A stretch of 64,000 bases of DNA, taken from the NCBI GenBank assembly GCA_003725745.1, contig RHDP01000001.1, positions 3,177,001 through 3,241,000 of the forward strand. Direction: 5' to 3'. The notes below the pieces were generated by a model. It was given only the letters and a program-made list of their open reading frames with translations. It was not told the DNA's origin and searched no databases. The position numbers and the translations under genes are program-made. Source of the DNA: Streptomyces sp. I6. Its GTDB lineage: Bacteria; Actinomycetota; Actinomycetes; Streptomycetales; Streptomycetaceae. Of this stretch, positions 27,469 to 35,947 are shown piece by piece; the stretch's first letter is position 1; the number at the start of each line of letters is the position of its first letter.

Positions 27469-28151
27469 ACCACCGCTATCCGTTCATCGTCATCGAGGGA
27501 CTCGACGGCACCGGCAAGACGACGCTGCGCAAGGGTCTGTTCCGGCTCTGGGAGGGGCTCTACGGCGTCACCCCGCTGTGCGCGCTCACCACCAACTTCC
27601 TCGCCTCCGACCAGGCCGCTGCCATCGTCACCGGTAAGTACCAGCCGAACGCCGCTAACCGCGACGCCTACCTGTCCGCGATCGTGGCGGACAAGCGGGC
27701 CACGCTGGATCGCCTCGTGCTCCCCCAGCGAGCGGCCCGGCCGGTGATCGCGGATCGCTGGCTCCTCAGCGAGCTGGCCTTCTTCGCCGTGAAGCACGGC
27801 ATGAGGGCATCGGAGACGTACGGAACTCTGACCGCGCAGCTCACTGTGGCCCCGGATCTCACGCTCGTCCTGGACCTGGAGACCGACACCTCGATGAGCC
27901 GGGCGCAGGCCCGACAGGGTGACGCCGTCCGGGCCGACTGGGACGTGCACGACGTCCAGAGCCGGGTTCGCGAGACCTACGAGGCCGTGGTCTCGAAACC
28001 CGACGAGTTCCCGCTCCTCGGCAACGTGGTCCGCCTGGACGCCCGCCGGCCCAGGTCCGAAGTACTGCTCGCCGCCTGGGACGTACTGCGCGAACGGCAG
28101 CTGGTGCCGTTGCGCGCCGCCCGTACGGAAGGAGGAGAGACCCATGGCTGA
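27465..28151 (+). CDS. Thymidylate-kinase-like P-loop kinase
   Basis: A 228-residue member of the dTMP kinase fold: Walker A VIEGLDGTGKTT (K18), a DRW motif (PVIADRWLLSELAFF) and a lid region SRAQARQGD. Housekeeping tmk is expected elsewhere, so this copy probably phosphorylates a pathway nucleotide or another small substrate. It overlaps the upstream gene (ATGA) and the next gene by 8 nt. Confidence 0.75.
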   Translation: MNHRYPFIVIEGLDGTGKTTLRKGLFRLWEGLYGVTPLCALTTNFLASDQAAAIVTGKYQPNAANRDAYLSAIVADKRATLDRLVLPQRAARPVIADRWLLSELAFFAVKHGMRASETYGTLTAQLTVAPDLTLVLDLETDTSMSRAQARQGDAVRADWDVHDVQSRVRETYEAVVSKPDEFPLLGNVVRLDARRPRSEVLLAAWDVLRERQLVPLRAARTEGGETHG

Positions 28152-29013
28152 CGGCACGAAGGCGATGCATCTGCGTGAGGCCCTCGACGACAGCGAGCGG
28201 AAGCACCCGCTCCTGGCGATCGGTGCGGTGAACGCACTCGCCGCGCACGTCGCGGCGGAAGCGGGCTTCGACGCCCTGTGGGTAAGCGGCCTGGAGGTGT
28301 CCGCGGCCTCCGGACTGCCGGACGCCAACGTCCTGGGCCCCCGGGACCTGTCCGACGTCGTCGCCTCTCTCGGCCGTGTCACCGAACTGCCCGTCATCGT
28401 GGACATCGACAACGCAGGCGGCTCGGGGCGCACGGCGGAGCGGTTCGCGTCCGACCTGATGCGCGCCGGAGCCGCGGCGGTGTGTGTCGAGGACAGCGCA
28501 TACCCGAAGTGCAACAGCTTCGCGGCCCACCGGTCCCAGACCCTCGCCGACCGGGACCTGCTGTGCGAGCAGGTGGGGCGCATACGGAAGCTCGCCGGTG
28601 ACGGCCTCGTGGTCGTGGCCCGCACCGAGGCCCTGATCGCCGGCGAGGACATGGCCACGGCGATCACCCGCGCCGAAGCGTACGCCGAGGCCGGAGCGGA
28701 TACGATCCTCATCCACTCCAAGGACGCGACCGGTGATCAGGCGCGGGCCATCGGGCGAGCATGGAGCCACAGCGTGCCGCTGGTCAGCGTGCCCACGGCG
28801 TTCCCCGACCTGAGCGCCGCCGAACTCGGCGAGGCCGGCTTCAGCCTCTGCATCTACGCGAACCAGCTCAGCCGTGCCGCCCTCGCGGGTATGCGCACCG
28901 CCGCCCGTCAGTTCCGGCGCGGAGGGAGTTTCCGCTCCACCGTCGCGGGGTCCCTCGCGGAGGTCGGCGACCTGATGCGCGTCGGCGAACCGGAGGCACT
29001 GTCGTGCCTCTGA
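28144..29013 (+). CDS. PEP mutase / isocitrate lyase superfamily enzyme
   Basis: A 289-residue TIM-barrel protein strongly resembling PEP mutase and phosphonopyruvate hydrolase: GFDALWVSGLEVSAASGLPD, the Asp-pair strand VIVDIDNAGG and the motif EDSAYPKCNSF (from E116). In true PEP mutases this motif reads EDKxxPKxNS; here S118 replaces the lysine. PEP mutase makes the C-P bond of phosphonates; other relatives cleave or form C-C bonds next to carboxylates. The changed motif means the reaction cannot be assigned. ATG at 28144 follows GGAGGAG. Confidence 0.8.
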   Translation: MADGTKAMHLREALDDSERKHPLLAIGAVNALAAHVAAEAGFDALWVSGLEVSAASGLPDANVLGPRDLSDVVASLGRVTELPVIVDIDNAGGSGRTAERFASDLMRAGAAAVCVEDSAYPKCNSFAAHRSQTLADRDLLCEQVGRIRKLAGDGLVVVARTEALIAGEDMATAITRAEAYAEAGADTILIHSKDATGDQARAIGRAWSHSVPLVSVPTAFPDLSAAELGEAGFSLCIYANQLSRAALAGMRTAARQFRRGGSFRSTVAGSLAEVGDLMRVGEPEALSCL

Positions 29014-29474
29014 CGCCCGAGCTGCCTCGGATCAGTGTCTCCGTGAAGGCGGCGATCGTGCGCGACGACGCCGTCCTCCTGCTGTCGTACGACGACGAGA
29101 CCGGGTTCCACTACAACCTCCCCGGCGGCAAGGCCCAGGTCGGCGAGGACCTGCGCCAAGCCGTGAACCGCAAGGTCGCACAGGAGACCGGCCTCCAGGT
29201 CGTGGCCCGGCGTCTGCTCTGCGTCGTCGAGTACGTCCCCGAGTCGTGGCAGGGCGAGTTCGGGGACGTACAGAAGGTTCAGTTCAACTTCCTCGCCGAG
29301 CAGGTGGACGACGCCGAGCCGCACATGCCGGAACCGCCGGACCCCATCCAGGTGGGCTTCGAGTGGGTTCCGCTGGAACGTCTTGGCGACGTGTACCTGT
29401 TACCCCGGATCAACCGCCCGCTGTCGGCGGCATTGAGCGGAGAGCTCGCCGACCCCTTCGTGGACAGGTGGTGA
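29004..29474 (+). CDS. Nudix-fold protein with degenerate Nudix box
   Basis: A 156-residue Nudix-like protein. The box reads GGKAQVGEDLRQAVNRKVAQ followed by ETGL, so the consensus REuxEE becomes RKVAQE: two of the acidic metal ligands are replaced. Hydrolase activity may be lost or altered, and a binding role is possible. GTG at 29004 overlaps the previous gene by 10 nt; the stop overlaps the next start as GTGA. Confidence 0.75.
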   Translation: MPLTPELPRISVSVKAAIVRDDAVLLLSYDDETGFHYNLPGGKAQVGEDLRQAVNRKVAQETGLQVVARRLLCVVEYVPESWQGEFGDVQKVQFNFLAEQVDDAEPHMPEPPDPIQVGFEWVPLERLGDVYLLPRINRPLSAALSGELADPFVDRW

Positions 29475-30144
29475 CCTTCATGGATCCGAAGCTGAAGGAT
29501 CTGCGAGAGTGGCTGCTGCGGGAGCACACCGGGACAGTCTGTGCCGACCGACTCCGCGTGATCGCCGACGAGCTCGCCGACATGACCGCCCGCGGTCTGT
29601 CGGGGCCGTGGTGGAACTCGGCTGCTACAGAGGCGCGATGGCCCTCTGGATCCGTAGCGTGCTCGAATCGCTGGGCGACCACGACCGCGAGATCCACGTC
29701 TACGACTCCTTCCAGGGCATGCCCGCGCCCGGCGCCGAGGACTCGGACCACCTGGCGACGGGCGAGCTCCGTTCATCCCCGGACGACGTGCGCGCCACGC
29801 ACGCGGCCTGGGGCAGGCCGGCACCGGTCATCCATCCGGGATGGTTCGACGAGACCCTTCCCGAGGAGCTGCCCGACGAGATCGCGTTCGCCTACCTGGA
29901 CGGCGACTTCTACGACTCGACCCTCACGGGACTCACGCACTGCGTCACCCGCCTGGTGCCGACGGGCGTGCTGCTCGTCGACGACTACGCGGACACGGCG
30001 GTCAATCCACGGGCCTGGGACGGGCTCCCGGGGGTGAAGCGCGCCTGTGACGCGTACTTCGGCGCGCCATCGCCCGTGACCGTCGTCGTCGGCGAGGGTG
30101 ATCTCGCCTTCGGCCGGTACGAGAAGCCGGGGACCCTCGGATGA
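29471..30144 (+). CDS. TylF/macrocin-type O-methyltransferase (frameshifted)
   Basis: SAM-dependent methyltransferase of the TylF-like family. N-terminal helices (MDPKLKDLREWLLREHTG) lead to the SAM motif VVELGCYRGAMALW, then HVYDSFQGMPAP and the metal-site motif AYLDGDFYDST, with VLLVDDYAD later. The frame breaks at the G-run 29602-29605; one extra G joins MTARGLSG to AVVELGCYRG, giving about 224 residues. The start is GTG at 29471 (overlapping the Nudix stop) or ATG at 29480. Relatives O-methylate sugar or hydroxyl groups of natural products. Confidence 0.8.
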
Positions 30145-31064
30145 GCGCAGTCCTCGTGGTGCGCGGAGCGGCGGATGCGGGTGCGATCCGCCGCGCGCTG
30201 CCCGGCGTCCTCGTGCACGATTTACTCGACCTGAACTGGCCTCTGCCAGCCGACACGGCCGTGGTCGTCCTGCGTTCCGGTGTCCGACTCGGCGAGCGGG
30301 AGCTCGACGCACTGCCCCGCCTGCGGCACGTCGTACGGACCGGCTCCGGCATCGACCACATCGACGTAAGCGCCCTCCAACGCCGTGGCATCACACTGCA
30401 CCGCAACGCCGAGGCCGGCGCGGGCGCCGTGGGAGAGTGGGTCCTCGCCGCTGCCCTCGCCCTGACCCGGCGGATCCCCTTGGGGCAGCACGCGCTGCTG
30501 CTCGGCCGGCACGAGAAGCATGCGTGCATGGGAGCACCACTCGGCACCCTGACCGCAGGAATCTGGGGCGCGGGCCCGGTGGGGCTGGCCGCCGAGTGGG
30601 CCCTCGCTCCCTACGTGGACCGCACGGCCTTCGCCGCGTGGCCGTCGAACTCTCCCGGTCTGCGTGAGCTGTCGCCGACAGCCCTCATGGAGCAGTCGCA
30701 GGTACATGTGATCGCTCTGCCGTTGCGTCCCACGACCGAACAGCTCATCGGCGAGGACTTCCTCGCACGTGTCACTCCGCAGCGGCCTCTGCTGATCTGC
30801 GCCGGGCGGCTGGAGACCCTCGACGTCGCGGCCTGCCTGCGGGCGCTGGCGGACGGGAGGCTCTCGGGCCTCGCCCTCGACCCGGTCGAGCGGGAGCACC
30901 TGCCGCTCCTCACCGGCTCCACGACGCCGCTCAACCTCCTGGCCTCGCCCCACATCGGCGCCCAGCGCTCCGACGTGCGCGGCGCACTCGACCGATGGGC
31001 CGTCGATCTCCTCAAGGAGATCACCGCCGCCGACAAGATCCTGATCGAAGGAGGGCACCGGTGA
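30141..31064 (+). CDS. D-2-hydroxyacid dehydrogenase family protein
   Basis: A 307-residue NAD(P)-dependent oxidoreductase like phosphoglycerate dehydrogenase. The dinucleotide motif is IWGAGPVGLAAEWAL. The catalytic triad can be placed as Arg in ICAGRLETLDV, Glu in DPVEREHLP and His in ASPHIGAQRSD. It would interconvert a 2-oxoacid and a 2-hydroxyacid, which suits a product of the PEP-mutase-like enzyme. Overlaps its neighbours by 4 nt on both sides. Confidence 0.85.
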   Translation: MSAVLVVRGAADAGAIRRALPGVLVHDLLDLNWPLPADTAVVVLRSGVRLGERELDALPRLRHVVRTGSGIDHIDVSALQRRGITLHRNAEAGAGAVGEWVLAAALALTRRIPLGQHALLLGRHEKHACMGAPLGTLTAGIWGAGPVGLAAEWALAPYVDRTAFAAWPSNSPGLRELSPTALMEQSQVHVIALPLRPTTEQLIGEDFLARVTPQRPLLICAGRLETLDVAACLRALADGRLSGLALDPVEREHLPLLTGSTTPLNLLASPHIGAQRSDVRGALDRWAVDLLKEITAADKILIEGGHR

Positions 31065-31927
31065 ACCCATCGGCGCGACTGCGCCGGGAGATCGCCGACA
31101 GAGTCGCCCAGTCTCTGCTCGCGTCCGGCGAGGCTCGTGAGGTCTGGCTGGAGGGAGCCCTCGCCTGCGGCTTCGCCCACGCGGCGAGCGACATCGACCT
31201 GCGTGGCATCGTGGACGGCACCCTTCCGGTGTGGGAGTCCCGCATCGTGGACGGCGTCCGTGTCGACCTCCAGGCGACGGCGCCGCAGCGGGCGGAGGAA
31301 CTCCGTCACCTGTTCCGCTCCTTCGACGTCCGCCGCGACGACCTCAGCTCCTTCCGCCGGGTACGCGCCTCGATGCACGACCTCATGTGCCTGCGCACCG
31401 CTCTCTCCTACGGCTCCGGACGCTGGAATCCGGTGCTCGCTCCCGAGGAGCGCCAGGGCTACCGACGGTGGGCGGTCGCCGACCAGGCCGAAGTGGCGGC
31501 CAGTCTCGCCGAGGACCTGACCGGCCTCGTCGAGGACGGCCTGGCCGAATCGGTCGGCGTCGTATGCCGGAAGCTGGAGACCTGTCTCGCCGCGCTCGAC
31601 TGCGCGGCGGCCGGCCATCCCGTCCTGGGCGACAAGTGGCTGCCGCTGCTCACCGGCGCGCCGCCCCGCCCGTCGATCAACCCGGCTCGCGCGGAGACGT
31701 GGGAGTGGTTCCGTCCGGTTCAGCGACGCGTGGCCAGAGCGCTCCTGGGCTGCTGGCCCGTCGACGACCCGCTGCAGAAGCCTCCCAGTCTGGGCGCCCC
31801 AGACGCCGGCTGGCTGCCCCAGCGGTACGCCGACGGGTGGTTCCTTCGCCGCGGCGACGTCCACATCCCCATCACCGGCGGACAGCTTCTCGGATGGCTG
31901 TCCGCGGTCTCCACCGATGGCGCGTAG
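31061..31927 (+). CDS. Nucleotidyltransferase-like protein
   Basis: A 288-residue protein with a polymerase-beta-type motif: WLEGALACGFAHAASDIDLR gives the helix and the D-x-D pair, and VDLQATAP may supply the third acid. The C-terminal 150 residues are helical. It could attach a nucleotide to a pathway intermediate, in keeping with the kinase and Nudix neighbours. The start GTG overlaps the previous stop (GTGA). Confidence 0.65.
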   Translation: MNPSARLRREIADRVAQSLLASGEAREVWLEGALACGFAHAASDIDLRGIVDGTLPVWESRIVDGVRVDLQATAPQRAEELRHLFRSFDVRRDDLSSFRRVRASMHDLMCLRTALSYGSGRWNPVLAPEERQGYRRWAVADQAEVAASLAEDLTGLVEDGLAESVGVVCRKLETCLAALDCAAAGHPVLGDKWLPLLTGAPPRPSINPARAETWEWFRPVQRRVARALLGCWPVDDPLQKPPSLGAPDAGWLPQRYADGWFLRRGDVHIPITGGQLLGWLSAVSTDGA

Positions 31928-31957
31928 ACCGCGCCTCTCCTCCTCGGGAGGCTTCTG

Positions 31958-33844
31958 ATGCCCGTCACCCGCACCGCCCCCACGGACCTGGAGAGTCTCT
32001 ACGCCCCGTTGTCGAACACCGGGCCGGACACGGCGGTCTCCGTCATCCTCAAGCTCCGGGGAGAGACCTGCGACATCGACTGCCTGTACTGCTTCGAGAA
32101 GCGCAAGGAGGCACCGGGCGGCGCCCGGATCAACGCGGCACAGGTCCACCGCCTCGGTTCGATCTTCTCCGGGCGCCCGCTCAGCATCGAACTCCACGGC
32201 GGGGAGCCCCTGACCGCCGGCCGGGAGCGGATCGCGGAGATCCTGGACGCGCTCGCCGCACAGCCGAACGTCCTCCGCGTGAGCCTCCAGACCAACGGCC
32301 TCCGGCTCGACGACGCGTGGCTGGACCTGTTCGAGCGGCACTGCCCGGAGCTGGAGATCGGCATCTCCCTCGACGGGGACGCGCTTGGGAACTCGTGGCG
32401 CGTCGGGTACGACGGCCGCCCCACGTACCCCCGAGTGGTCGAAGCCCTGGAGCTCCTCGGCCGTCGGGAACGCAACGTCGGCGTCATCTGCGCCGTCACC
32501 CCGTACGTCCTCGGCCGGGCCTCCGAGGTCATGGAGCACCTCGCCTCCTTTCCCGCCGTGACGACGGTCAGCCTGGTGCCGTGTTTCGACGCGGCGGTCA
32601 CCCGGTCGACCATGGTGGTCGGATCCCGTGCGCCGACCAGTCGGGCACTCCAGCGACGAGCCATCGGCCCCACCGGCCCGGCCTGGGCCGTCACGCCTCG
32701 GCAGTACGCCGACTTCGTGTTGGAGGCCGCCCACCACTGGGTCACCGACGGCCTGTTCCGCCGCGTCAAGCTGGAGCCCGTCGTCTCCGTCATCCGCCGT
32801 CTGAAGGGTCTGCAGACGCGTTCCTGCCACTTCTCCGACTTGAAGTGCGACCACGTCCTCACCCTCTATCCCGACGACCGCCTGGGAAGCTGTGACGAGC
32901 TGCCCTGGCCGCAGGCTGGCCTCGCCGCGCTCGGCGACATACACGCCGAGGCGGACGTGGCCAGCGCCCAGGGCGGCTCTCCCTTGCTTCAGCAGGCACG
33001 CTCCTTGGTCACGAAGTGCACGACCTGCGACTACCGCGATTCCTGCGGCGCAGGCTGCCCGGCGGTCCGCCTCCGCTTCGCCGCCGCGGGCGACGAAGAC
33101 GCGTACTGCGACCACCGCATGCGCCTGATCGACGGCGTCGCCGCCCTCCTCGCCCAGCCGAGTTTCCCGCCCGGCGCCTCCTGTTCCCGGCTTCGCTGGC
33201 GTCCCGTCCGCCCCAATGACATGCAGCACGTCGCGGCGTTCATGGCCCGCTGGGACGACCCGACTGTGCCCCGCAAGCCCGCACGCCTGCAGGTCAGCGC
33301 CCAGGGCAACATCAACACGGTCGGTCTCCCCGGCGTGCACGAGGCAGACGATCTCGACCCCCACCATCCTCAGTGGTACGGGGGCATCGAACCCGGCATC
33401 CGCCCGGTCGTCGACGCACTCACCGCAGGCTGGAACGCCATCACCTATGACAGCTGCCAAGGCCACGCGTACGCCGACCTCCCCGGAGCCGAGCCCCGCT
33501 TCCTCTCGGTCGGCATCCTGCCGCGCGACCGCGACGAATACGCGCGTACGGCAGCGCGCCTGTGCCGGGCCGCCGGCCGAGCCGAGCCCTCTCTGCCCGG
33601 GACCTGTTCCCTGGTCCTCGGCCGCAGCGAGCTCACCTGCCGCACCACCGGCCGGGCGTACCCGACGCTCGACCTCCATCTCGTACCCGCTGCTGGCACC
33701 GCACCTGCCGAGTACTTCGAGGACCTCGCCCAGGCCGTGCACGTCCTCACAGAGGCCCTGGCCGAGGCCGCCTCTGCCCCGCCGTCCACCCGCTGTGCCT
33801 GCGCGCCCGAAGCCGCCCGCTCCAGCGATGGAGGCGAGCAGTGA
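31958..33844 (+). CDS. Radical SAM/SPASM enzyme with extra C-terminal domain
   Basis: A 628-residue radical SAM protein. The [4Fe-4S] site is CDIDCLYCF (C38, C42, C45). GGEPL and LQTNGLRLDD follow as SAM-binding strands. A SPASM-type cysteine cluster for auxiliary iron-sulfur centres lies around residues 285-370 (RSCHFSDLKCDHV, then KCTTCDYRDSCGAGCPAV). Such enzymes modify peptide side chains (thioethers, C-C crosslinks, epimers). A further 240 residues containing WNAITYDSCQGHAYADL are not part of the usual fold. GGGAGG precedes ATG at 31958. Likely the main maturase of the operon. Confidence 0.88.
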   Translation: MPVTRTAPTDLESLYAPLSNTGPDTAVSVILKLRGETCDIDCLYCFEKRKEAPGGARINAAQVHRLGSIFSGRPLSIELHGGEPLTAGRERIAEILDALAAQPNVLRVSLQTNGLRLDDAWLDLFERHCPELEIGISLDGDALGNSWRVGYDGRPTYPRVVEALELLGRRERNVGVICAVTPYVLGRASEVMEHLASFPAVTTVSLVPCFDAAVTRSTMVVGSRAPTSRALQRRAIGPTGPAWAVTPRQYADFVLEAAHHWVTDGLFRRVKLEPVVSVIRRLKGLQTRSCHFSDLKCDHVLTLYPDDRLGSCDELPWPQAGLAALGDIHAEADVASAQGGSPLLQQARSLVTKCTTCDYRDSCGAGCPAVRLRFAAAGDEDAYCDHRMRLIDGVAALLAQPSFPPGASCSRLRWRPVRPNDMQHVAAFMARWDDPTVPRKPARLQVSAQGNINTVGLPGVHEADDLDPHHPQWYGGIEPGIRPVVDALTAGWNAITYDSCQGHAYADLPGAEPRFLSVGILPRDRDEYARTAARLCRAAGRAEPSLPGTCSLVLGRSELTCRTTGRAYPTLDLHLVPAAGTAPAEYFEDLAQAVHVLTEALAEAASAPPSTRCACAPEAARSSDGGEQ

Positions 33845-34558
33845 TCCACATCGCCGAGACGCTGTCCATCCGGACCGTGGAGAGCTTCCTCAAACCGAAC
33901 GAGATCGATCGCCTCAACGACGTCATGGACGGCGCGCTCGGCTCCTTCGGGCGCGACCGGTACGGCGCGGGCCGCCATACGACCATCCACGAGATCCCCG
34001 GTCGCTCCCCTCCGAGGCGCAGGACGTCTACGAGCCGGCCGGCCGGATCGAGATGACCGACATCCCGTACGAGGCGACCACCCTCCTCGACCAAGCCCTC
34101 AAGCTCCACATGGCCGCCGTCACGCGCACCCTGCCTTCGGTCACCGGCCACCGGCCATGGATCTACCTCGAATACGGCGCCGGCCAGTACATCACCCCGC
34201 ATGCGGACGGCATCGCCCCCGATCCCCTGACCCGTCCCCGGCAGATCGCGGCCGCGACGGTCACGCTCACCGACCTCCAGGACACCGGCGGGGCGTTCTA
34301 TGTGGAGACCACGGGCAGCGACGCCGTCTGGACCGCAGACGAGGCACCGACTGAGTCGGGTTACGCCCACGGGATGCGCTTCGCACACGACGGGACGGAC
34401 ATGTCCTCCCCTGGTTCCGCACCATGCCCCGCACCCGATGGAGCGTCACACCTGCACCCGGCACGCTCGTGGTCTTCGGCAGCCAGCTCATTCACGGCAC
34501 AGAACCTGTCCGTGCCGGCCGCGTCCGCAAGTTCCTCACGCTCTTCGTCTCCGAGTAG
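33841..34558 (+). CDS. 2-oxoglutarate/Fe(II) oxygenase (two frameshifts)
   Basis: Non-haem iron hydroxylase of the prolyl-hydroxylase-like group. The iron ligands are H-x-D in GQYITPHADGIAPDP and the distal His in FGSQLIHGTEPV; an Arg 10 residues later (GRVRKFLTLFVSE) would bind 2-oxoglutarate. The protein is spread over three frames: breaks at 33996-34010 and at 34408-34411 are each repaired by one extra C, giving about 239 residues. GTG at 33841 overlaps the radical SAM stop. It probably hydroxylates the modified peptide or a building block. Confidence 0.8.
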
Positions 34559-34647
34559 GAAGCTTCGCCATCATGACCGGACCCCGCGGCCCGCCTCACG
34601 GCCACCCGCCCCCAACCCACGGCCCCGACCAGACGAGAGAGCGAGCA

Positions 34648-34809
34648 GTGGCAGAAGACAAGACGTTCGACGAGTTCCTGGAGGCAGTCGCGTCCCTGCG
34701 CGACAGCGACCCTGTGCGCACCACCGCGCACACCTCCAACGCGGCCACCGAGACCTGGCTGGCCACCACGGTGCAGCCCAACGCCGCTGAGCCCACCACC
34801 GAGACCTGA
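34648..34809 (+). CDS. Candidate RiPP precursor peptide
   Basis: From GTG at 34648 the product has 53 residues. An acidic amphipathic leader-like half (KTFDEFLEAVASLRDSD) is followed by a Thr/Asn/His-rich half (VRTTAHTSNAATETWLATTV) and a QPNAAEPTTET tail. It lies between three oxygen/radical enzymes and is followed at once by a hairpin, the arrangement expected of a highly expressed precursor. An in-frame ATG at 34573 would add a Pro/His-rich 25-residue extension without family character. No homologue is known to me; the precursor role is inferred from size, composition and place. Confidence 0.6.
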   Translation: MAEDKTFDEFLEAVASLRDSDPVRTTAHTSNAATETWLATTVQPNAAEPTTET

Positions 34810-34815
34810 CCCGCC

Positions 34816-34847
34816 ACGGGGCCGGGCCCGTCCCGGTCCGGCCCCGT
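34816..34847 (+). terminator. Hairpin between precursor and HExxH gene
   Basis: ACGGGGCCGG (34816-34825) pairs with CCGGCCCCGT (34838-34847) around a 12-nt loop, 7 nt after the precursor stop. It may act as a partial terminator that raises precursor over downstream expression. Confidence 0.65.
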
Positions 34848-34865
34848 TCCACCCCGGAGTCCCAG

Positions 34866-35756
34866 ATGAGCGCTCTCTCCCCGGAAGCCCTGGTCACCGT
34901 CGGCGGAATCGCCGACCACCAGCGCCTCCGGACCAGCCGTATCGCCTCCGTACTCGGCAACCGCCTCGGCTCGTCCGCCCTCGACTACGCCGTCGCCCAC
35001 CACCTCCTCGAAGGCGCCGAACATGCCGTACGCACCCGGGACGCGGACCGCCTTACCTGGTACCGGAATAGGACGGTGCGAGACCTGACCCACCTGTCGG
35101 TCGACCCGCACCTCGTGCTCAGCCCACGCCCCGCGGATCTGCTGTGCTCGGAGATCTCCGAAACCGCGTACTACCTCGTCGGCCCGGACACCGCCCCTGC
35201 CACGCCCGAGGCCCAGGTGATCATGCGTGCCGCCCTCGCCTCCGCCACCGAGCACGGCTTCAGCAGGCTGCTCACCCAGCACGCCCCCGTCATCTGCTTG
35301 CTCAAGCGCCGCCGGCTCGACGAGACCCTCCACAGCTGGGCCCTCACCCGCCTCCCTGGCACCGTCTTCACCGACTACACCGCCCACCCCGAGGTCCTGG
35401 CCCGCGACCTGATCCACGAGGCCGCCCACAACTGGCTCAACGACGCCCTGGCCGCGAACAATGTTCGCCTCCCCGCCGACGTCACCTTCTTCTCCCCCTG
35501 GCGAGGCACGCGGCGTTCCGTCTTCGGCTTTCTCCACGCGTGCTGGGCCTTCTCCCTCACCGTGCTGTACGTACGGGAGGCGCGGCGCAGCGCCACGGAC
35601 GCCGTCGTACCCTTCCTCGACACCCACCTGCGCCAGCAGGCGGTCCAGTTCGCTGCCGCTACCGAATGCTTGGAGCAGGCCCTCTCCTACGTGCCCGCAA
35701 ACGAAATCCGTGAACGCATCGGCCGCGCAGTCGGCAAGGTCGTGGGTCCCGCGTAG
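34866..35756 (+). CDS. HExxH-motif protein (putative peptide hydroxylase)
   Basis: A 296-residue protein with HEAAH (H184-H188) in DLIHEAAHNWLNDALAAN and a C-terminal helical region (DTHLRQQAVQFAAATECLEQ). The helical N-terminus includes DYAVAHHLLEGAEHAVR. Proteins of this layout occur beside RiPP genes, and some have been described as 2-oxoglutarate-dependent peptide beta-hydroxylases rather than proteases. ATG at 34866 has a GGAG site. It closes the operon. The 191 bp after it hold no gene. Confidence 0.75.
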   Translation: MSALSPEALVTVGGIADHQRLRTSRIASVLGNRLGSSALDYAVAHHLLEGAEHAVRTRDADRLTWYRNRTVRDLTHLSVDPHLVLSPRPADLLCSEISETAYYLVGPDTAPATPEAQVIMRAALASATEHGFSRLLTQHAPVICLLKRRRLDETLHSWALTRLPGTVFTDYTAHPEVLARDLIHEAAHNWLNDALAANNVRLPADVTFFSPWRGTRRSVFGFLHACWAFSLTVLYVREARRSATDAVVPFLDTHLRQQAVQFAAATECLEQALSYVPANEIRERIGRAVGKVVGPA

Positions 35757-35947
35757 CATCCGCCCAAGTTCGATGGGGGACCTGCGGTTCGCCACTACAC
35801 ATCTTGGATTGCGCGGAAGACTTCAGTCACGCACGGAAGATTTCAGTCGGTATTTCAGTTTACTGCTCCGAACACAACGGTGCGTGATAGGCGTTGAGCA
35901 AGGGATGCCGTCAAAGGGCTGGCATCACGAAGCCCCAGGGGGTACGC

